A stretch of DNA of 34,837 bases, from NCBI RefSeq assembly GCF_002286815.1, contig NZ_MUNM01000032.1, positions 1 to 34,837 of the forward strand, written 5' to 3'. The position numbers and the translations under genes were made by a program. Numbering within the stretch: position 1 is the first letter of the stretch; every line of letters starts with the position of its first letter. The notes below the pieces were generated by a model that worked only from the letters and a program-made list of their open reading frames with translations, was not told the DNA's origin and ran no database searches. This document shows, one piece after another, positions 26,599 to 34,759 of the stretch. The DNA comes from Pseudomonas sp. PICF141 (GTDB taxonomy: Bacteria; Pseudomonadota; Gammaproteobacteria; Pseudomonadales; Pseudomonadaceae).

Positions 26599-26793
26599 AT
26601 GCTGATACTCACCCGCAAAGTCGGTGAAAGCATAAACATCGGTGACAACATAACGATCACCATTCTGGGCGTTAGCGGCCAGCAAGTCAGGATTGGCATC
26701 AACGCCCCGAAAGACGTTGCGGTGCATCGCGAAGAAATTTATCAACGTATTCAGGCTGGCCTGACCGCCCCAGACAAGCCACAAACCCCCTGA
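26599..26793 (+). CDS. rsmE: RsmE/CsrA-type post-transcriptional regulator
   Basis: 64 aa, starting [20 protein letters not shown]. The CsrA RNA-binding residues Leu4, Arg6, Val42 and Arg44 (VAVHREEI) are all present. CsrA-family dimers bind GGA motifs near the ribosome site of target mRNAs and block translation; in Pseudomonas the GacA-dependent small RNAs titrate them. The sequence and the C-terminal tail [12 protein letters not shown] are those of RsmE rather than RsmA. The gene's own ribosome site, AAGGAG at 26587-26592, contains the GGA motif, so autorepression is plausible. It is monocistronic; the 248 bases upstream hold its promoter, which I could not resolve. Confidence 0.9.
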   Translation: MLILTRKVGESINIGDNITITILGVSGQQVRIGINAPKDVAVHREEIYQRIQAGLTAPDKPQTP

Positions 26794-26809
26794 ATCCTGC
26801 TGTAGTCAG

Positions 26810-26845
26810 TAGCCAGCCTATTCAGCCTCGAATAACGGCTGGCTA
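26810..26845. repeat. Inverted repeat between convergent rsmE and the DUF2214 gene
   Basis: TAGCCAGCC (26810-26818) and GGCTGGCTA (26837-26845) form a perfect 9-bp stem with an 18-base loop. There is no T-run. It may be a weak rsmE terminator. Confidence 0.4.
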
Positions 26846-26984
26846 AAGATTCAAGCAACCGCATCGCTCTCCGCCCAGCCTCCTTTGCCATGCCTTCGCG
26901 ATGGAGTTGATACTAGCGCCTCGCCTCATGCCTGACTGTCAGACGTTTCGGATTTGCTGCGAGAAACGGCTTCCTCCTTCCCGG

Positions 26985-27440
26985 CTAGCCAAACGCGACC
27001 CCACGCGCCATGCCCGTGGCGGCCACAACCATCAGCACCAGCAGCAGCGCTTCGAGATGACTGATACGGGCAAATAGCGTTGCGCGACCTGTATCGATCG
27101 CTACCCCACGTCCCAGGGCAATCCGCCATTTGATCAGCGTCACCATCGGTGCAATCTCAAGCAGCAGAATAAGGACGAAGAGTGTCATCTTGAGGTGAAA
27201 CAGCGGTTGATGAAGGTAGTAGTCAGTGCCTTTTTCATACCCGCCAAAAGCGCGCATCACGCCCGTAACCAGGAGAATGACGGCAGAGATCCCCCACAGA
27301 TTATCCGCCCCCAAAACCCTGCGTGCCTCCCCCGTCCCGGCAACCAGACGACGTAACGCCATACCGCGGGTCAATACCGCCCAGAAGCCTAGCGCAAAGG
27401 CCAAGAGGTGAATCGCCGCCAGAAACCAGTGAGCCAGCAT
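26985..27440 (-). CDS. DUF2214-type inner-membrane protein
   Basis: 151 aa from ATG 27440, seven bases after AAGGAG; the ATG at 27446 is too close to that site. Four hydrophobic segments are visible: HWFLAAIHLLAFALGFWAVL, NLWGISAVILLVTGVM, LKMTLFVLILLLEIAPMVTL and LEALLLVLMVVAATGMARG. Conserved His and Arg residues (IHLL, HQPLFHLK, RISHLEA) resemble DUF2214 proteins, which are reminiscent of small haem- or quinone-linked membrane proteins, but no function is established. It is convergent with rsmE. Confidence 0.72.
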   Translation of the reverse strand: MLAHWFLAAIHLLAFALGFWAVLTRGMALRRLVAGTGEARRVLGADNLWGISAVILLVTGVMRAFGGYEKGTDYYLHQPLFHLKMTLFVLILLLEIAPMVTLIKWRIALGRGVAIDTGRATLFARISHLEALLLVLMVVAATGMARGVAFG

Positions 27441-27563
27441 CGACATACTCCTTACAGGGAAGTTGAACAGCCCTACAGTAGTAGCCCATCCGAGGGGATT
27501 TGCCCACGCACCCGGTTTCACTGATCACCCGCACATCATGCCCAATTGGCAAATAGCACGCAC

Positions 27564-27600
27564 AAAAAAGCCGGGCTCCTGATTGGATACCCGGCATTTT
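27564..27600 (-). terminator. Terminator of the Gly-rich gene
   Basis: On the minus strand GCCGGG (27595-27590) pairs with CCCGGC (27575-27570) and is followed by six T. It lies 14 bases past the stop of the Gly-rich protein. Confidence 0.75.
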
Positions 27601-27613
27601 GAGAGTTTTGGAC

Positions 27614-28108
27614 TTAATCGGTTCTTTTTGAAGTCGAAGTGCGAGCGTTGCTTAAACCTTTCGCATTGTGATCACCGGGCGTAGAGGCCGAAATGGCGGA
27701 GGCCTTCGTTACTCCTCGCGTATCTCTGGAATTTGCAATACCCGAAGTCACTGAACCATGGCCGCGATCACCATTACGATCGCTACCGTAGTGGTTGCCA
27801 CTGAGACCACGGTCGCGTACAGCCTTGCCTGCGTGATCACTGCTCAAGCCATTGCCGTGTCCATTGCTGACGCCACCGGAATGGCCGGAACCACCGTGGC
27901 CACCGCCGTGGCCGCCGCCATTGCCACCACCGTTGCCACCACCATTGCCGCCGCCGTTACCACCACCACCACCACCACCACCACCACCACCACCACCTTT
28001 CGCATAGGCGGAACTCATGATGGACAGGTCAGCGGGCAATAATGGGGCGGCTGCGAGCATCATCACGCACGACATGACGGCTGCAAAACTCTTGTTTTTT
28101 AATAACAT
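27614..28108 (-). CDS. Secreted glycine-rich protein
   Basis: 164 aa. A signal-like N-terminus (NKSFAAVMSCVMMLAAAPLL, cleavage probably after SSAYA) is followed by Lys, thirteen consecutive Gly, and GGGN/GGGH repeats to about residue 75. A polar, basic, Asn/His/Ser/Asp-rich tail then runs to the end. Low complexity prevents family assignment; similar Gly-rich exported proteins are common hypotheticals in Pseudomonas. No good ribosome site precedes the ATG at 28108. It lies behind the CigR-like gene, which is also exported and Gly-rich, and is read in the same direction. Confidence 0.65.
   Translation of the reverse strand: MLLKNKSFAAVMSCVMMLAAAPLLPADLSIMSSAYAKGGGGGGGGGGGGGNGGGNGGGNGGGNGGGHGGGHGGSGHSGGVSNGHGNGLSSDHAGKAVRDRGLSGNHYGSDRNGDRGHGSVTSGIANSRDTRGVTKASAISASTPGDHNAKGLSNARTSTSKRTD
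27959..27997. repeat. Trinucleotide microsatellite (ACC)13 / (GGT)13
   Basis: Thirteen uninterrupted ACC units, read as GGT on the minus strand, encode 13 Gly in the Gly-rich protein. Interrupted GGN and AAC units continue on the lower-coordinate side. Such a tract can change length by slippage in steps of one Gly without breaking the frame. Confidence 0.9.
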
Positions 28109-28285
28109 GGGGAGATTCCGTGTGGTTGATATTGCACGGAGTAATTGACTGTTTCGGTGGCATTCAGTTCAAAAACCGACGACCAGCGGGCAGGCAATAT
28201 GCAATTATCGAAAAACTGCACATTGCTTCCCGTGATTTACAGGTCGTTATGCTGCGAGGACGCGATTGAATGGCTCGGTTTCATA

Positions 28286-28753
28286 TCAATCGAATGCGCC
28301 ATTGAGGACTTCGTAGATGATCCCGGTAGCGATCGCCACCAAGATCAAGTCAGTGCCAGCCTGGCGCCATTCGTAGCCATCGTAATGCGGAAGCCTGCCG
28401 AGCAATCGGCCATCGAGTTTTTTGGCGATCCCCGGTGGTAGCGGTTTTCCGCGAGCGAGGTTTTTCTGAATACCGGGGGGCAAGGCGGGCCCGGGGCTCC
28501 AGTAGTCGCGATAACCACCCACGATGCCGAGGACACTGCCGTGGTTGATGCTCGGGCCGTGACTCCAATCGTCACCGCCTGAACCCTTGCCTTTGTTTCC
28601 AGGACTGGCGTTGCCATGATCCTGGCTGTTTTGTGGATTTCCCTTGCCGCTTCCCTGGCCTTTCCCGTTTCCTGGGTCGGCCAATGCAGTCATTGAACCG
28701 GACGCCAAGGCAAGACACGTCATAGCGACAATCAACGAGCGAGATTTAAACAT
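28286..28753 (-). CDS. CigR-family exported protein
   Basis: 155 aa. The signal peptide is MFKSRSLIVAMTCLALASGS to TALA, with cleavage before DPGNGK. A Gly/Lys/Asn-rich linker (about 26-65) leads to the family core: GYRDYWSPGPALPPGIQKNL, then ARGKPLPPGIAKKLDGRLLG, then LPHYDGYEWRQAGTDLIL, and a final hydrophobic stretch (VAIATGIIYEVLN) that could be a membrane anchor. The repeated LPPGI-K-LxxGKPLPPGI pattern is the hallmark of CigR-like proteins; Salmonella CigR is a type III effector with anti-virulence activity. In Pseudomonas the family is exported by Sec and its role is unknown. It is monocistronic or cotranscribed with the Gly-rich gene. Confidence 0.82.
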   Translation of the reverse strand: MFKSRSLIVAMTCLALASGSMTALADPGNGKGQGSGKGNPQNSQDHGNASPGNKGKGSGGDDWSHGPSINHGSVLGIVGGYRDYWSPGPALPPGIQKNLARGKPLPPGIAKKLDGRLLGRLPHYDGYEWRQAGTDLILVAIATGIIYEVLNGAFD

Positions 28754-28854
28754 ATCCGTTCTCTCTGAAAGGGGATGGCCCCTGCAATGTAGACGGTTAT
28801 AGCTGTATTAGTTCAGAAACTGTATTCACTGGAACTCGTTAAATCGCAGCCAAC

Positions 28855-28884
28855 AAAAAAGGGCCCACCTTTCGGTGAGCCCTT
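28855..28884 (-). terminator. Terminator of tRNA-Val
   Basis: On the minus strand an 11-bp stem (28884-28874 with 28869-28859, one mismatch) closed by GAAA is followed by TTTTTT. It lies 29 bases past the CCA end of the tRNA. Confidence 0.85.
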
Positions 28885-28913
28885 CCAGACCGCCCAGCAG
28901 AGCGGATTTTGTT

Positions 28914-28990
28914 TGGTAGGCGCGATTGGACTCGAACCAACGACCCCCACCATGTCAAGGTGGTGCTCTAACCAACTGAGCTACGTGCCT
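28914..28990 (-). tRNA. tRNA-Val(GAC)
   Basis: 77 nt with encoded CCA. The anticodon stem CCACC/GGTGG holds TTGACAT with anticodon GAC, reading GUC and GUU. The D-arm GCTC/GAGC and the T-loop TTCGAGT are normal. The acceptor AGGCACG/CGCGCCT has an A5-C68 mismatch. Confidence 0.97.
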
Positions 28991-29061
28991 GCTGTGAGGC
29001 GGCATTCTACGGAATTCCAAAGGGGTGTCAACACCTTTTTTTCACCTAACCCTATGAATAT

Positions 29062-29080
29062 GCAAAATATTTAATTTTGC
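29062..29080. promoter_or_regulatory. Inverted repeat upstream of pauB
   Basis: GCAAAAT (29062-29068) and ATTTTGC (29074-29080) form a perfect inverted repeat with a 5-base spacer in AT-rich DNA, 94-112 bases before the oxidase gene. It is a candidate operator, perhaps for a PauR-like polyamine repressor; the identity of the regulator is a guess. Confidence 0.45.
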
Positions 29081-29173
29081 TGTGGCAAAGAAGATTTTCC
29101 GCTGGCTGGCGGTCGTTTTTTAACTCGGGTAGGATCGACGCACTCGTAAAATATATTAAACAGAGGCTGCAGG

Positions 29174-30457
29174 ATGGCGAACACTCCCTACCCAGAGTCC
29201 TATTACGCCGCGTCGGCTAATGTAGCGCCGCCGCGCCAGGCCTTGCAGGATGATGTAGAGACTGATGTCTGTGTCATCGGAGCCGGTTATACCGGCCTGT
29301 CCTCTGCCCTGTTTCTACTGGAGAACGGTTTTCGGGTCACCGTCCTGGAAGCCGCCAAAGTGGGTTTTGGCGCATCGGGGCGCAACGGTGGCCAGATCGT
29401 TAATAGCTACAGCCGCGATATCGATGTAATCGAGCGCACTGTCGGTCCCAAACAAGCTCAACTGCTGGGGCAAATGGCGTTCGAAGGTGGACGGATCATT
29501 CGTGAGCGAGTGGCCAAATACAACATCCAGTGCGACTTGAAAGACGGCGGTGTGTTCGCCGCCATTACAGCCAAGCAGATGGGCCATCTGGAATCCCAGA
29601 AGCGCCTGTGGGAGCGTTTCGGTCACACGCAACTTGAGTTGCTGGATCAGCGACGCATCCGCGAAGTAGTGGCTTGCGATCAGTATGTCGGCGGCATGCT
29701 CGATATGAGCGGTGGGCATATTCATCCGCTCAATCTTGTCTTGGGCGAGGCAGCAGCCGTGGAGTCGCTGGGTGGCACTGTTTACGAGCAGTCGCCAGCG
29801 GTGCGCATCGAGCGCGGCGCCAATCCGGTGGTGCATACGCCTCAGGGCAAGGTCAGGGCCAAATTCATCATCGTTGCGGGCAACGCGTACCTCGGCAATC
29901 TGGTGCCAGAACTGGCGGCCAAGTCGATGCCCTGCGGGACCCAAGTAATTACCACCGAACCCCTGGGCGATGAATTGGCCAAAAGCCTGTTACCCCAGGA
30001 TTATTGCGTCGAAGACTGTAACTACCTGCTCGACTACTACCGCCTGAGTGCTGACAAACGCCTGATTTTCGGTGGCGGCGTGGTCTACGGTGCGCGCGAC
30101 CCGGCGAACATCGAGGCGATCATTCGACCGAAGATGCTCAAGGTTTTCCCTCAGCTCAAGGACGTGAAAATCGATTACGCCTGGACCGGCAATTTCCTGC
30201 TCACGCTATCGCGCCTTCCTCAGGTCGGACGGCTGGGCGAAAACATCTACTATTCCCAAGGTTGCAGTGGCCACGGTGTGACCTATACCCACCTGGCGGG
30301 CAAGGTACTGGCTGAAGCATTGCGCGGTCAGGCCGAGCGTTTTGATGCCTTTGCCGACTTGCCCCACTACCCCTTCCCCGGCGGGCAATTGCTGCGTACA
30401 CCGTTCGCTGCGCTGGGCGCCTGGTATTACGGATTGCGAGACAAACTGGGGTTCTGA
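29174..30457 (+). CDS. pauB: Gamma-glutamylputrescine oxidase (PuuB/PauB type, FAD)
   Basis: 427 aa, the length of E. coli PuuB (about 426). FAD-binding DADO domain: VCVIGAGYTGLSSALFLLEN at residues 32-51, then VTVLEAAKVGFGASGRNGGQ and IVNSYSRDIDVIE, which are near-identical in type to PuuB. SGGHIHPLNLVLGEA, SMPCGTQVITTEPLG, YCVEDCNYLLDYYRL and the C-terminal TGNFLLTLSRLPQVGR and YSQGCSGHGVTYTHLAGKV complete the family pattern. The enzyme oxidises gamma-glutamylated putrescine (or other polyamines) to the aldehyde with release of ammonia and peroxide. Pseudomonas has several PauB paralogues, so the exact polyamine is uncertain. It is a lone gene here, without pauA or pauC beside it. Confidence 0.9.
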   Translation: MANTPYPESYYAASANVAPPRQALQDDVETDVCVIGAGYTGLSSALFLLENGFRVTVLEAAKVGFGASGRNGGQIVNSYSRDIDVIERTVGPKQAQLLGQMAFEGGRIIRERVAKYNIQCDLKDGGVFAAITAKQMGHLESQKRLWERFGHTQLELLDQRRIREVVACDQYVGGMLDMSGGHIHPLNLVLGEAAAVESLGGTVYEQSPAVRIERGANPVVHTPQGKVRAKFIIVAGNAYLGNLVPELAAKSMPCGTQVITTEPLGDELAKSLLPQDYCVEDCNYLLDYYRLSADKRLIFGGGVVYGARDPANIEAIIRPKMLKVFPQLKDVKIDYAWTGNFLLTLSRLPQVGRLGENIYYSQGCSGHGVTYTHLAGKVLAEALRGQAERFDAFADLPHYPFPGGQLLRTPFAALGAWYYGLRDKLGF

Positions 30458-30558
30458 CTGACAATCGAGCAGGAGGCGGCTTCACAGCCGCCATCCGCAT
30501 TTCGCCTCGGGCGGCCTTCAGATTTCACTGCTGATCCATTTGCAGAAATAGACAGTAT

Positions 30559-32982
30559 TCAGAAGTCGACCGTCGCCGACAGCAGGTAGGTACGCGGGGT
30601 CGACAACGTCAAGCCAGGCTCGCTGTCATCCGAGGCCCCGGCCGAACTCCAGTAGCGTTTATCCGCCACGTTCTCGACATTGGCACGCAGGGTGATGTTC
30701 TTTTCATCGATCTTGAACGCGTAGCGTGCCCCCACGTCGAGCCGCTCCCAGGCATCGATTTCCTTATTGTTGGACTGGTCCAGATACTGCGAGCTTGAAT
30801 AGAGGCCGCGACTGGTCAGGGTCAGACCGTGTATGGCCGGCACATCCCACTCGGCGCCCAGGTTGATGTTGTATTTCGGCGTGGCTGGCGCCCGGTTGCC
30901 GTCGAAGGCGCCATTGGTGGTGTCGGTCAACTCGCTGTCGATGTACATGACACCGCCGAGCAGGCGAAAACCTTTGAGCGGCTCGCCGAACACACTCAGT
31001 TCCACACCCGTATTCTCACGCTTGCCGTTCGGGCCGAAAACCCGCGTCGTGGCGTTGGTCTCATAGGCCGGCTGCTTGATCCGGAACATCGCGGCAGTCA
31101 CAGCGAACGCACCCGCGTCATACTTGGCGCCGACCTCGACCTGGCGACTGATGAACGGCGGGAATATCTCATCCTCGTTCACCGAGGTCGATGGCGCGAT
31201 CTTGCCCTGGCTCAGGCCCTCCATGTAGTTGGCATACAGCGACAGCTTATCGGTTGCCTTAAACAGGATACCGCCCGACGGCGAAACCTTTTCCTCATCG
31301 TAGGCCGTGGCGCCTTTGACATCATCCGCCCAGTCGTCAACCTTCACGCGTTGCCAGCGGGCGCCGAGGGTCAGCAGCAGCCGGTCATCGAAGAAACCTA
31401 GGGTGTCGGACAACGCCACGCCGCTGAAGCGGTTCTCGGTATAGACCTGCGAATCGAGCCGAGTGGGTTTGACAGGTGCTGGTGTTTCCACGGGGTCGTA
31501 GAGGTTGCTGCGGGCCGCGGCATAACGGGCGCCGCCATTTTCGAAGTCCATGTAGAAATAGCTGGCGGCCAGATTGACTTCATGGCTCACAGGGCCGGTA
31601 TGAAACCAGTTGCGCACCCCTGCCGTGGCCGTGCGGACATTTTCATCACGGGTGAAGTCACGCGGCTGAACGCTGAAATCGCCGGCATCATTGGTGACCG
31701 CAACGGCATGCCGGAGGAAGTCATGATTGCTTTTACGCGCGCCCACGCCCCCGTACAGCATGACGGAATCGCTGACATCAAATTCGCCATTCACCGTCCC
31801 GAACGTGTCGTTGGTACTCGCCTTGCTCCAAGGCTGCGCATAGTTGTCGCGAACATCGTTCGCATTCGGCACCTTGGCATTGGCGCCGACCTGCACGCGC
31901 TCCTGCGGGGCGTCGGTATCACGCTCGGTGCGCCCGATGTCCGTGGAGAGTCTCAGGCGTTCACCGCGAAAATCCAGGCCCAGCACGGCCATTTCGCGGT
32001 CGACATTCTGGTGATCCCATTCGGTGTCGCCGGACTGCTTCACGCCGTTGAAGCGAATACCGAATTTGTTGTCTTCACCAAAACGCCGGCCGACGTCCAC
32101 GGCACCACCGACCTGGCTGTCGGAAGCGTAGCTACCGGTGAACGAAGTGATGGGCTTGTCGGTCGCGCGCTTGGGCACCACGTTGATCCCGCCACCCACA
32201 CTGCCCCGCGGCGAGATGCCGTTGATGAGCTGGCTCGGGCCCTTGATGATGTCGACGCGGTCAGCCATCTCCATGTCGATCGTATAGGTCGGCAGGATGC
32301 CGTAGAGACCGTTGTAGGCAACATCGCTGTTGAACAGGCTGAAACCGCGAATGGTGAACTGCTCATAACGCCCACCCGCCGGGTTGGTGGCGCGAACCGA
32401 AGGATCGCTGGCGATCAGATCGCCCAAGGTACGAGCCTGCAGGTTTTTGACCGCCTCATCGGTGTAGGTGATCATGCTGAACGGCGTTTCCATGAAATCT
32501 TTCGAGCCCAGCAAGCCTTGCGAACCGCGGCGCGCGACCTGACCGCCGGCATACACCTCACCGCCCGCCTCGCCCGTGGCACCGAGAATCGACGTGGGAG
32601 CCAGTTGCAGGCTGCTGCTTTCTGGGGCCGGGGTCAGGATATAGGCTTGATCGCCCACCGATTGCAATTGCAGACCAGAACCCTGCAACAGCCGGGCAAA
32701 GCCCTCCTCGACCGCATATTCGCCGGAAAGACCAGGACTGGTACGACTGCCCACCAGTGCCGGATCAACCGAAAGATTGACGCCAGACAGCCCGGCAAAC
32801 CGTGTCAGCGCATCACTCAAGCTGCCGGCAGGCACCTGATAATTGCGCCGGGCACTGTCTTCAGCCCAACTGGCAGTGATGAACAACGGACTGGCACTCA
32901 GGCCCAGCATCAGGCTCAGGTGCAACAACGGACGCAGGCGGGAAGAAGCCGGACGCGGACAAATAGGTATTACTGCGGGCAT
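30559..32982 (-). CDS. TonB-dependent siderophore transducer/receptor with STN signalling domain
   Basis: 807 aa from ATG 32982. The frame extends to 33057, but that start precedes a non-signal sequence. The signal peptide ends about residue 40 (FITASWA). An STN signalling domain follows (about 46-115: NYQVPAGSLSDALTRFAGLS, GLQLQSVGDQAYIL) that touches FecR. The plug follows (ETPFSMITYTDEAVKNLQAR; RYEQFTIRGF; VDIIKGPSQLINGISPRGSV), then a 22-strand barrel ending in SATVDF with the C-terminal Phe. It imports a ferric siderophore across the outer membrane and signals its presence inward. The sequence is of the hydroxamate-receptor type (FiuA/FoxA/FhuE-like), but the ligand is not determined. 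It is the last gene of the fecI-fecR operon. Confidence 0.93.
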   Translation of the reverse strand: MPAVIPICPRPASSRLRPLLHLSLMLGLSASPLFITASWAEDSARRNYQVPAGSLSDALTRFAGLSGVNLSVDPALVGSRTSPGLSGEYAVEEGFARLLQGSGLQLQSVGDQAYILTPAPESSSLQLAPTSILGATGEAGGEVYAGGQVARRGSQGLLGSKDFMETPFSMITYTDEAVKNLQARTLGDLIASDPSVRATNPAGGRYEQFTIRGFSLFNSDVAYNGLYGILPTYTIDMEMADRVDIIKGPSQLINGISPRGSVGGGINVVPKRATDKPITSFTGSYASDSQVGGAVDVGRRFGEDNKFGIRFNGVKQSGDTEWDHQNVDREMAVLGLDFRGERLRLSTDIGRTERDTDAPQERVQVGANAKVPNANDVRDNYAQPWSKASTNDTFGTVNGEFDVSDSVMLYGGVGARKSNHDFLRHAVAVTNDAGDFSVQPRDFTRDENVRTATAGVRNWFHTGPVSHEVNLAASYFYMDFENGGARYAAARSNLYDPVETPAPVKPTRLDSQVYTENRFSGVALSDTLGFFDDRLLLTLGARWQRVKVDDWADDVKGATAYDEEKVSPSGGILFKATDKLSLYANYMEGLSQGKIAPSTSVNEDEIFPPFISRQVEVGAKYDAGAFAVTAAMFRIKQPAYETNATTRVFGPNGKRENTGVELSVFGEPLKGFRLLGGVMYIDSELTDTTNGAFDGNRAPATPKYNINLGAEWDVPAIHGLTLTSRGLYSSSQYLDQSNNKEIDAWERLDVGARYAFKIDEKNITLRANVENVADKRYWSSAGASDDSEPGLTLSTPRTYLLSATVDF

Positions 32983-33049
32983 TGATAGTGCTCTCTTGAT
33001 TCGTTCACATGCCTTGAATGACAAGCGAGTCGAAAAAAGGGGACAAACT

Positions 33050-33994
33050 TCACACACTATTTTTACGCGGCAGCAACGTCACCCAATAACGGGTACGTGA
33101 ATGCACTTCCAGCGGCAGGCTGGCTGCGAGCAACGCGAGGACACGATCGGTGTCGTCCAGGCGGAAACTGCCGGTGACGCGCAGCGCCTCAAGCTCCGGC
33201 TCCCAACGCAGCACACCCGGTCGATAAGTACTGAGTTCGCGCAGAAAATCTCCCAGCGGCTGGTTTTTCGCCATCAGCACACCCTCTCGCCAACCTGGCG
33301 CGAGCACATCGAACGAGCTGATCGGCCCGACACCGGTTGCTTGAAGACTGATTTGTTGACCGCCACCCAACGCCAATACCGGCCCTCGCAAGGGCTGCAA
33401 TTGTACGGCGCCGTGGTACACCGACACGCGGCAACCGCGCGCCTCCTGACGAACACAGACTTCGCTTTGGCTGACGATGATCTGCCCAAACTTTGTTTGA
33501 ATCGTTAGCGGCGATGCGCTTGGTACTTTTAGCGACAACTCCCCTTCGATCAGCTTCAAGCGACGGTTCTGCAGACCCACATCGACGGCACTGGCCGTGT
33601 TGAGCTGCAAGGAACTGCCATCAGCGAGCTGCATCTGTTTGCGCTCTCCGGTGGCCGTGTGCAAATCGGCTCGCCAGACATCCAAAGGCAGTTGTCGGCT
33701 GATCAGCCAAGCCGCCGGTACCAACGCAACCGCCCCCAATGCACGCTTGAGCACCACACGCCGACCGGGCTCGGGGCGATCCAGACTTTTGAGCGCCAAC
33801 GCTGAAGGCAGATCGGCAAACCGCTGACGCAAGGCTTGAGCCTTCTGCCAGGCCTGCTCGTGACTGACGCAACTGTCGCGCCAACGCTGCAGATTCGCAT
33901 GATCCTGCTCATTGGCACTTCCAGATTCCAGCAAGGCGAGCCACTGCGCGGCAGCTCGCACTGCCTGACGGGCATCGGGCACCGAACTGTTCAC
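33050..33994 (-). CDS. fecR: FecR-family anti-sigma factor / signal transducer
   Basis: 314 aa from GTG 33994, which overlaps the fecI stop in GTGA; an in-frame TTG at 34012 is less likely. Cytoplasmic DUF4880 part (AAAQWLALLESGSANEQDHA; SCVSHEQAWQKAQAL) binds the sigma factor. A single membrane segment (ALGAVALVPAAWLISRQLPL, about residues 85-104) is followed by the periplasmic FecR domain (ATGERKQMQLADGSSLQLNT) and a C-terminal STN-like domain (FLRELSTYRPGVLRWEPELE) that contacts the receptor's signalling domain. It holds FecI inactive until the receptor is loaded. A gap of 67 bases separates it from the receptor gene. Confidence 0.93.
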   Translation of the reverse strand: MNSSVPDARQAVRAAAQWLALLESGSANEQDHANLQRWRDSCVSHEQAWQKAQALRQRFADLPSALALKSLDRPEPGRRVVLKRALGAVALVPAAWLISRQLPLDVWRADLHTATGERKQMQLADGSSLQLNTASAVDVGLQNRRLKLIEGELSLKVPSASPLTIQTKFGQIIVSQSEVCVRQEARGCRVSVYHGAVQLQPLRGPVLALGGGQQISLQATGVGPISSFDVLAPGWREGVLMAKNQPLGDFLRELSTYRPGVLRWEPELEALRVTGSFRLDDTDRVLALLAASLPLEVHSRTRYWVTLLPRKNSV

Positions 33995-34500
33995 AGTTCC
34001 ACCAACAAGCAATGCTCATAGGCTTGCGCCATGTAGCGTTTGATCGTGCGCTCCGATACTTTCAAGCGCTCGGCGATGTGCTGATAGGTCAAGCCTTCCA
34101 GCTGACTCCAGAGAAACGCCCTGCGCACTGCCGCTGGCAAACCATCAAGCAGTTCATCCAGGGCTTGCAGGGTTTCGAGCAACAACCAGCGCTGCTCGGG
34201 CGACGGCACACAGTCTTCCGGCAATGCCGCCAGCGCCGTCAGATAAGCCTGCTCAAGACTTCGACGTTTATAGAAATTACTCAGCAGGCGTTTGCCCATA
34301 GTGAGCAAATAGGCACGAGGCTCTTGCAAATCGGCAATTCGCTGAGAGCTGGCGAGCAAGCGCAGGAACGTATCCTGACTGAGATCCGCCGCATCACAGC
34401 CATTGCCCATGCGTCTTCTCAACCAGCCTTCCAGCCAGCCACGGTGATCGCGGTACAGGTCGTGGAAGGTTTGCTCCTTCGGCATCGCTGCATCACTCAT
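33991..34500 (-). CDS. fecI: FecI-type ECF sigma factor
   Basis: 169 aa. Region 2 spans about residues 12-75 (LYRDHRGWLEGWLRRRMGNG; CDAADLSQDTFLRLLAS), with the core-binding helix and -10 recognition. Region 4 is about 115-163 (LPAAVRRAFLWSQLEGLTYQ; HIAERLKVSERTIKRYMAQA). It belongs to the iron-starvation group that drives cognate TonB receptor genes. It is first in the operon fecI-fecR-receptor and lies downstream of a Fur-box-like sequence, so iron should repress it. There is no region 3, as usual for ECF factors. Confidence 0.95.
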   Translation of the reverse strand: MSDAAMPKEQTFHDLYRDHRGWLEGWLRRRMGNGCDAADLSQDTFLRLLASSQRIADLQEPRAYLLTMGKRLLSNFYKRRSLEQAYLTALAALPEDCVPSPEQRWLLLETLQALDELLDGLPAAVRRAFLWSQLEGLTYQHIAERLKVSERTIKRYMAQAYEHCLLVEL

Positions 34501-34532
34501 CTCAAGAAGCCCTGTGCCAAGGAGTTATCGTA

Positions 34533-34551
34533 AATGAGAGTGATTCTAATT
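34533..34551. promoter_or_regulatory. Fur-box-like site upstream of fecI
   Basis: AATGAGAGTGATTCTAATT resembles the Fur 19-bp box, as two imperfect hexamer-type repeats around a central G. It lies 33 bases before the fecI start, the expected place for iron repression of an iron-starvation sigma factor. Confidence 0.6.
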
Positions 34552-34647
34552 AATGTCGACGCTGTGAACCAAGTCCTTTATGCAATGGGGGCGCAGAAAG
34601 GTTGGGCGGGAAGGACACAAGAGAGGAAAAGCCAAATCGCAGACACA

Positions 34648-34677
34648 AAAAACCCCGGTCTTTCGACCAGGGTTTTT
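34648..34677 (-). terminator. Terminator of tRNA-Asp
   Basis: On the minus strand CCCTGGTC pairs with GACCGGGG (one mismatch) around GAAA, with A-run before and T-run after (arms 34677-34665 and 34660-34648). It lies about 80 bases past the CCA of tRNA-Asp. Confidence 0.8.
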
Positions 34678-34759
34678 GCTATCGACTCGAAACAGACACT
34701 GGCTATACCAATGACTTGCTTCGTAGCACCAAGGCGTTCAGTGGGCCTTGAGGCAGATA

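Noticed and set aside
27880..28000. Repetitive CCA/CCG stretch resembling a repeat array
   Set aside because: It is a coding microsatellite for polyglycine, without spacers, so it is not CRISPR or a regulatory array.
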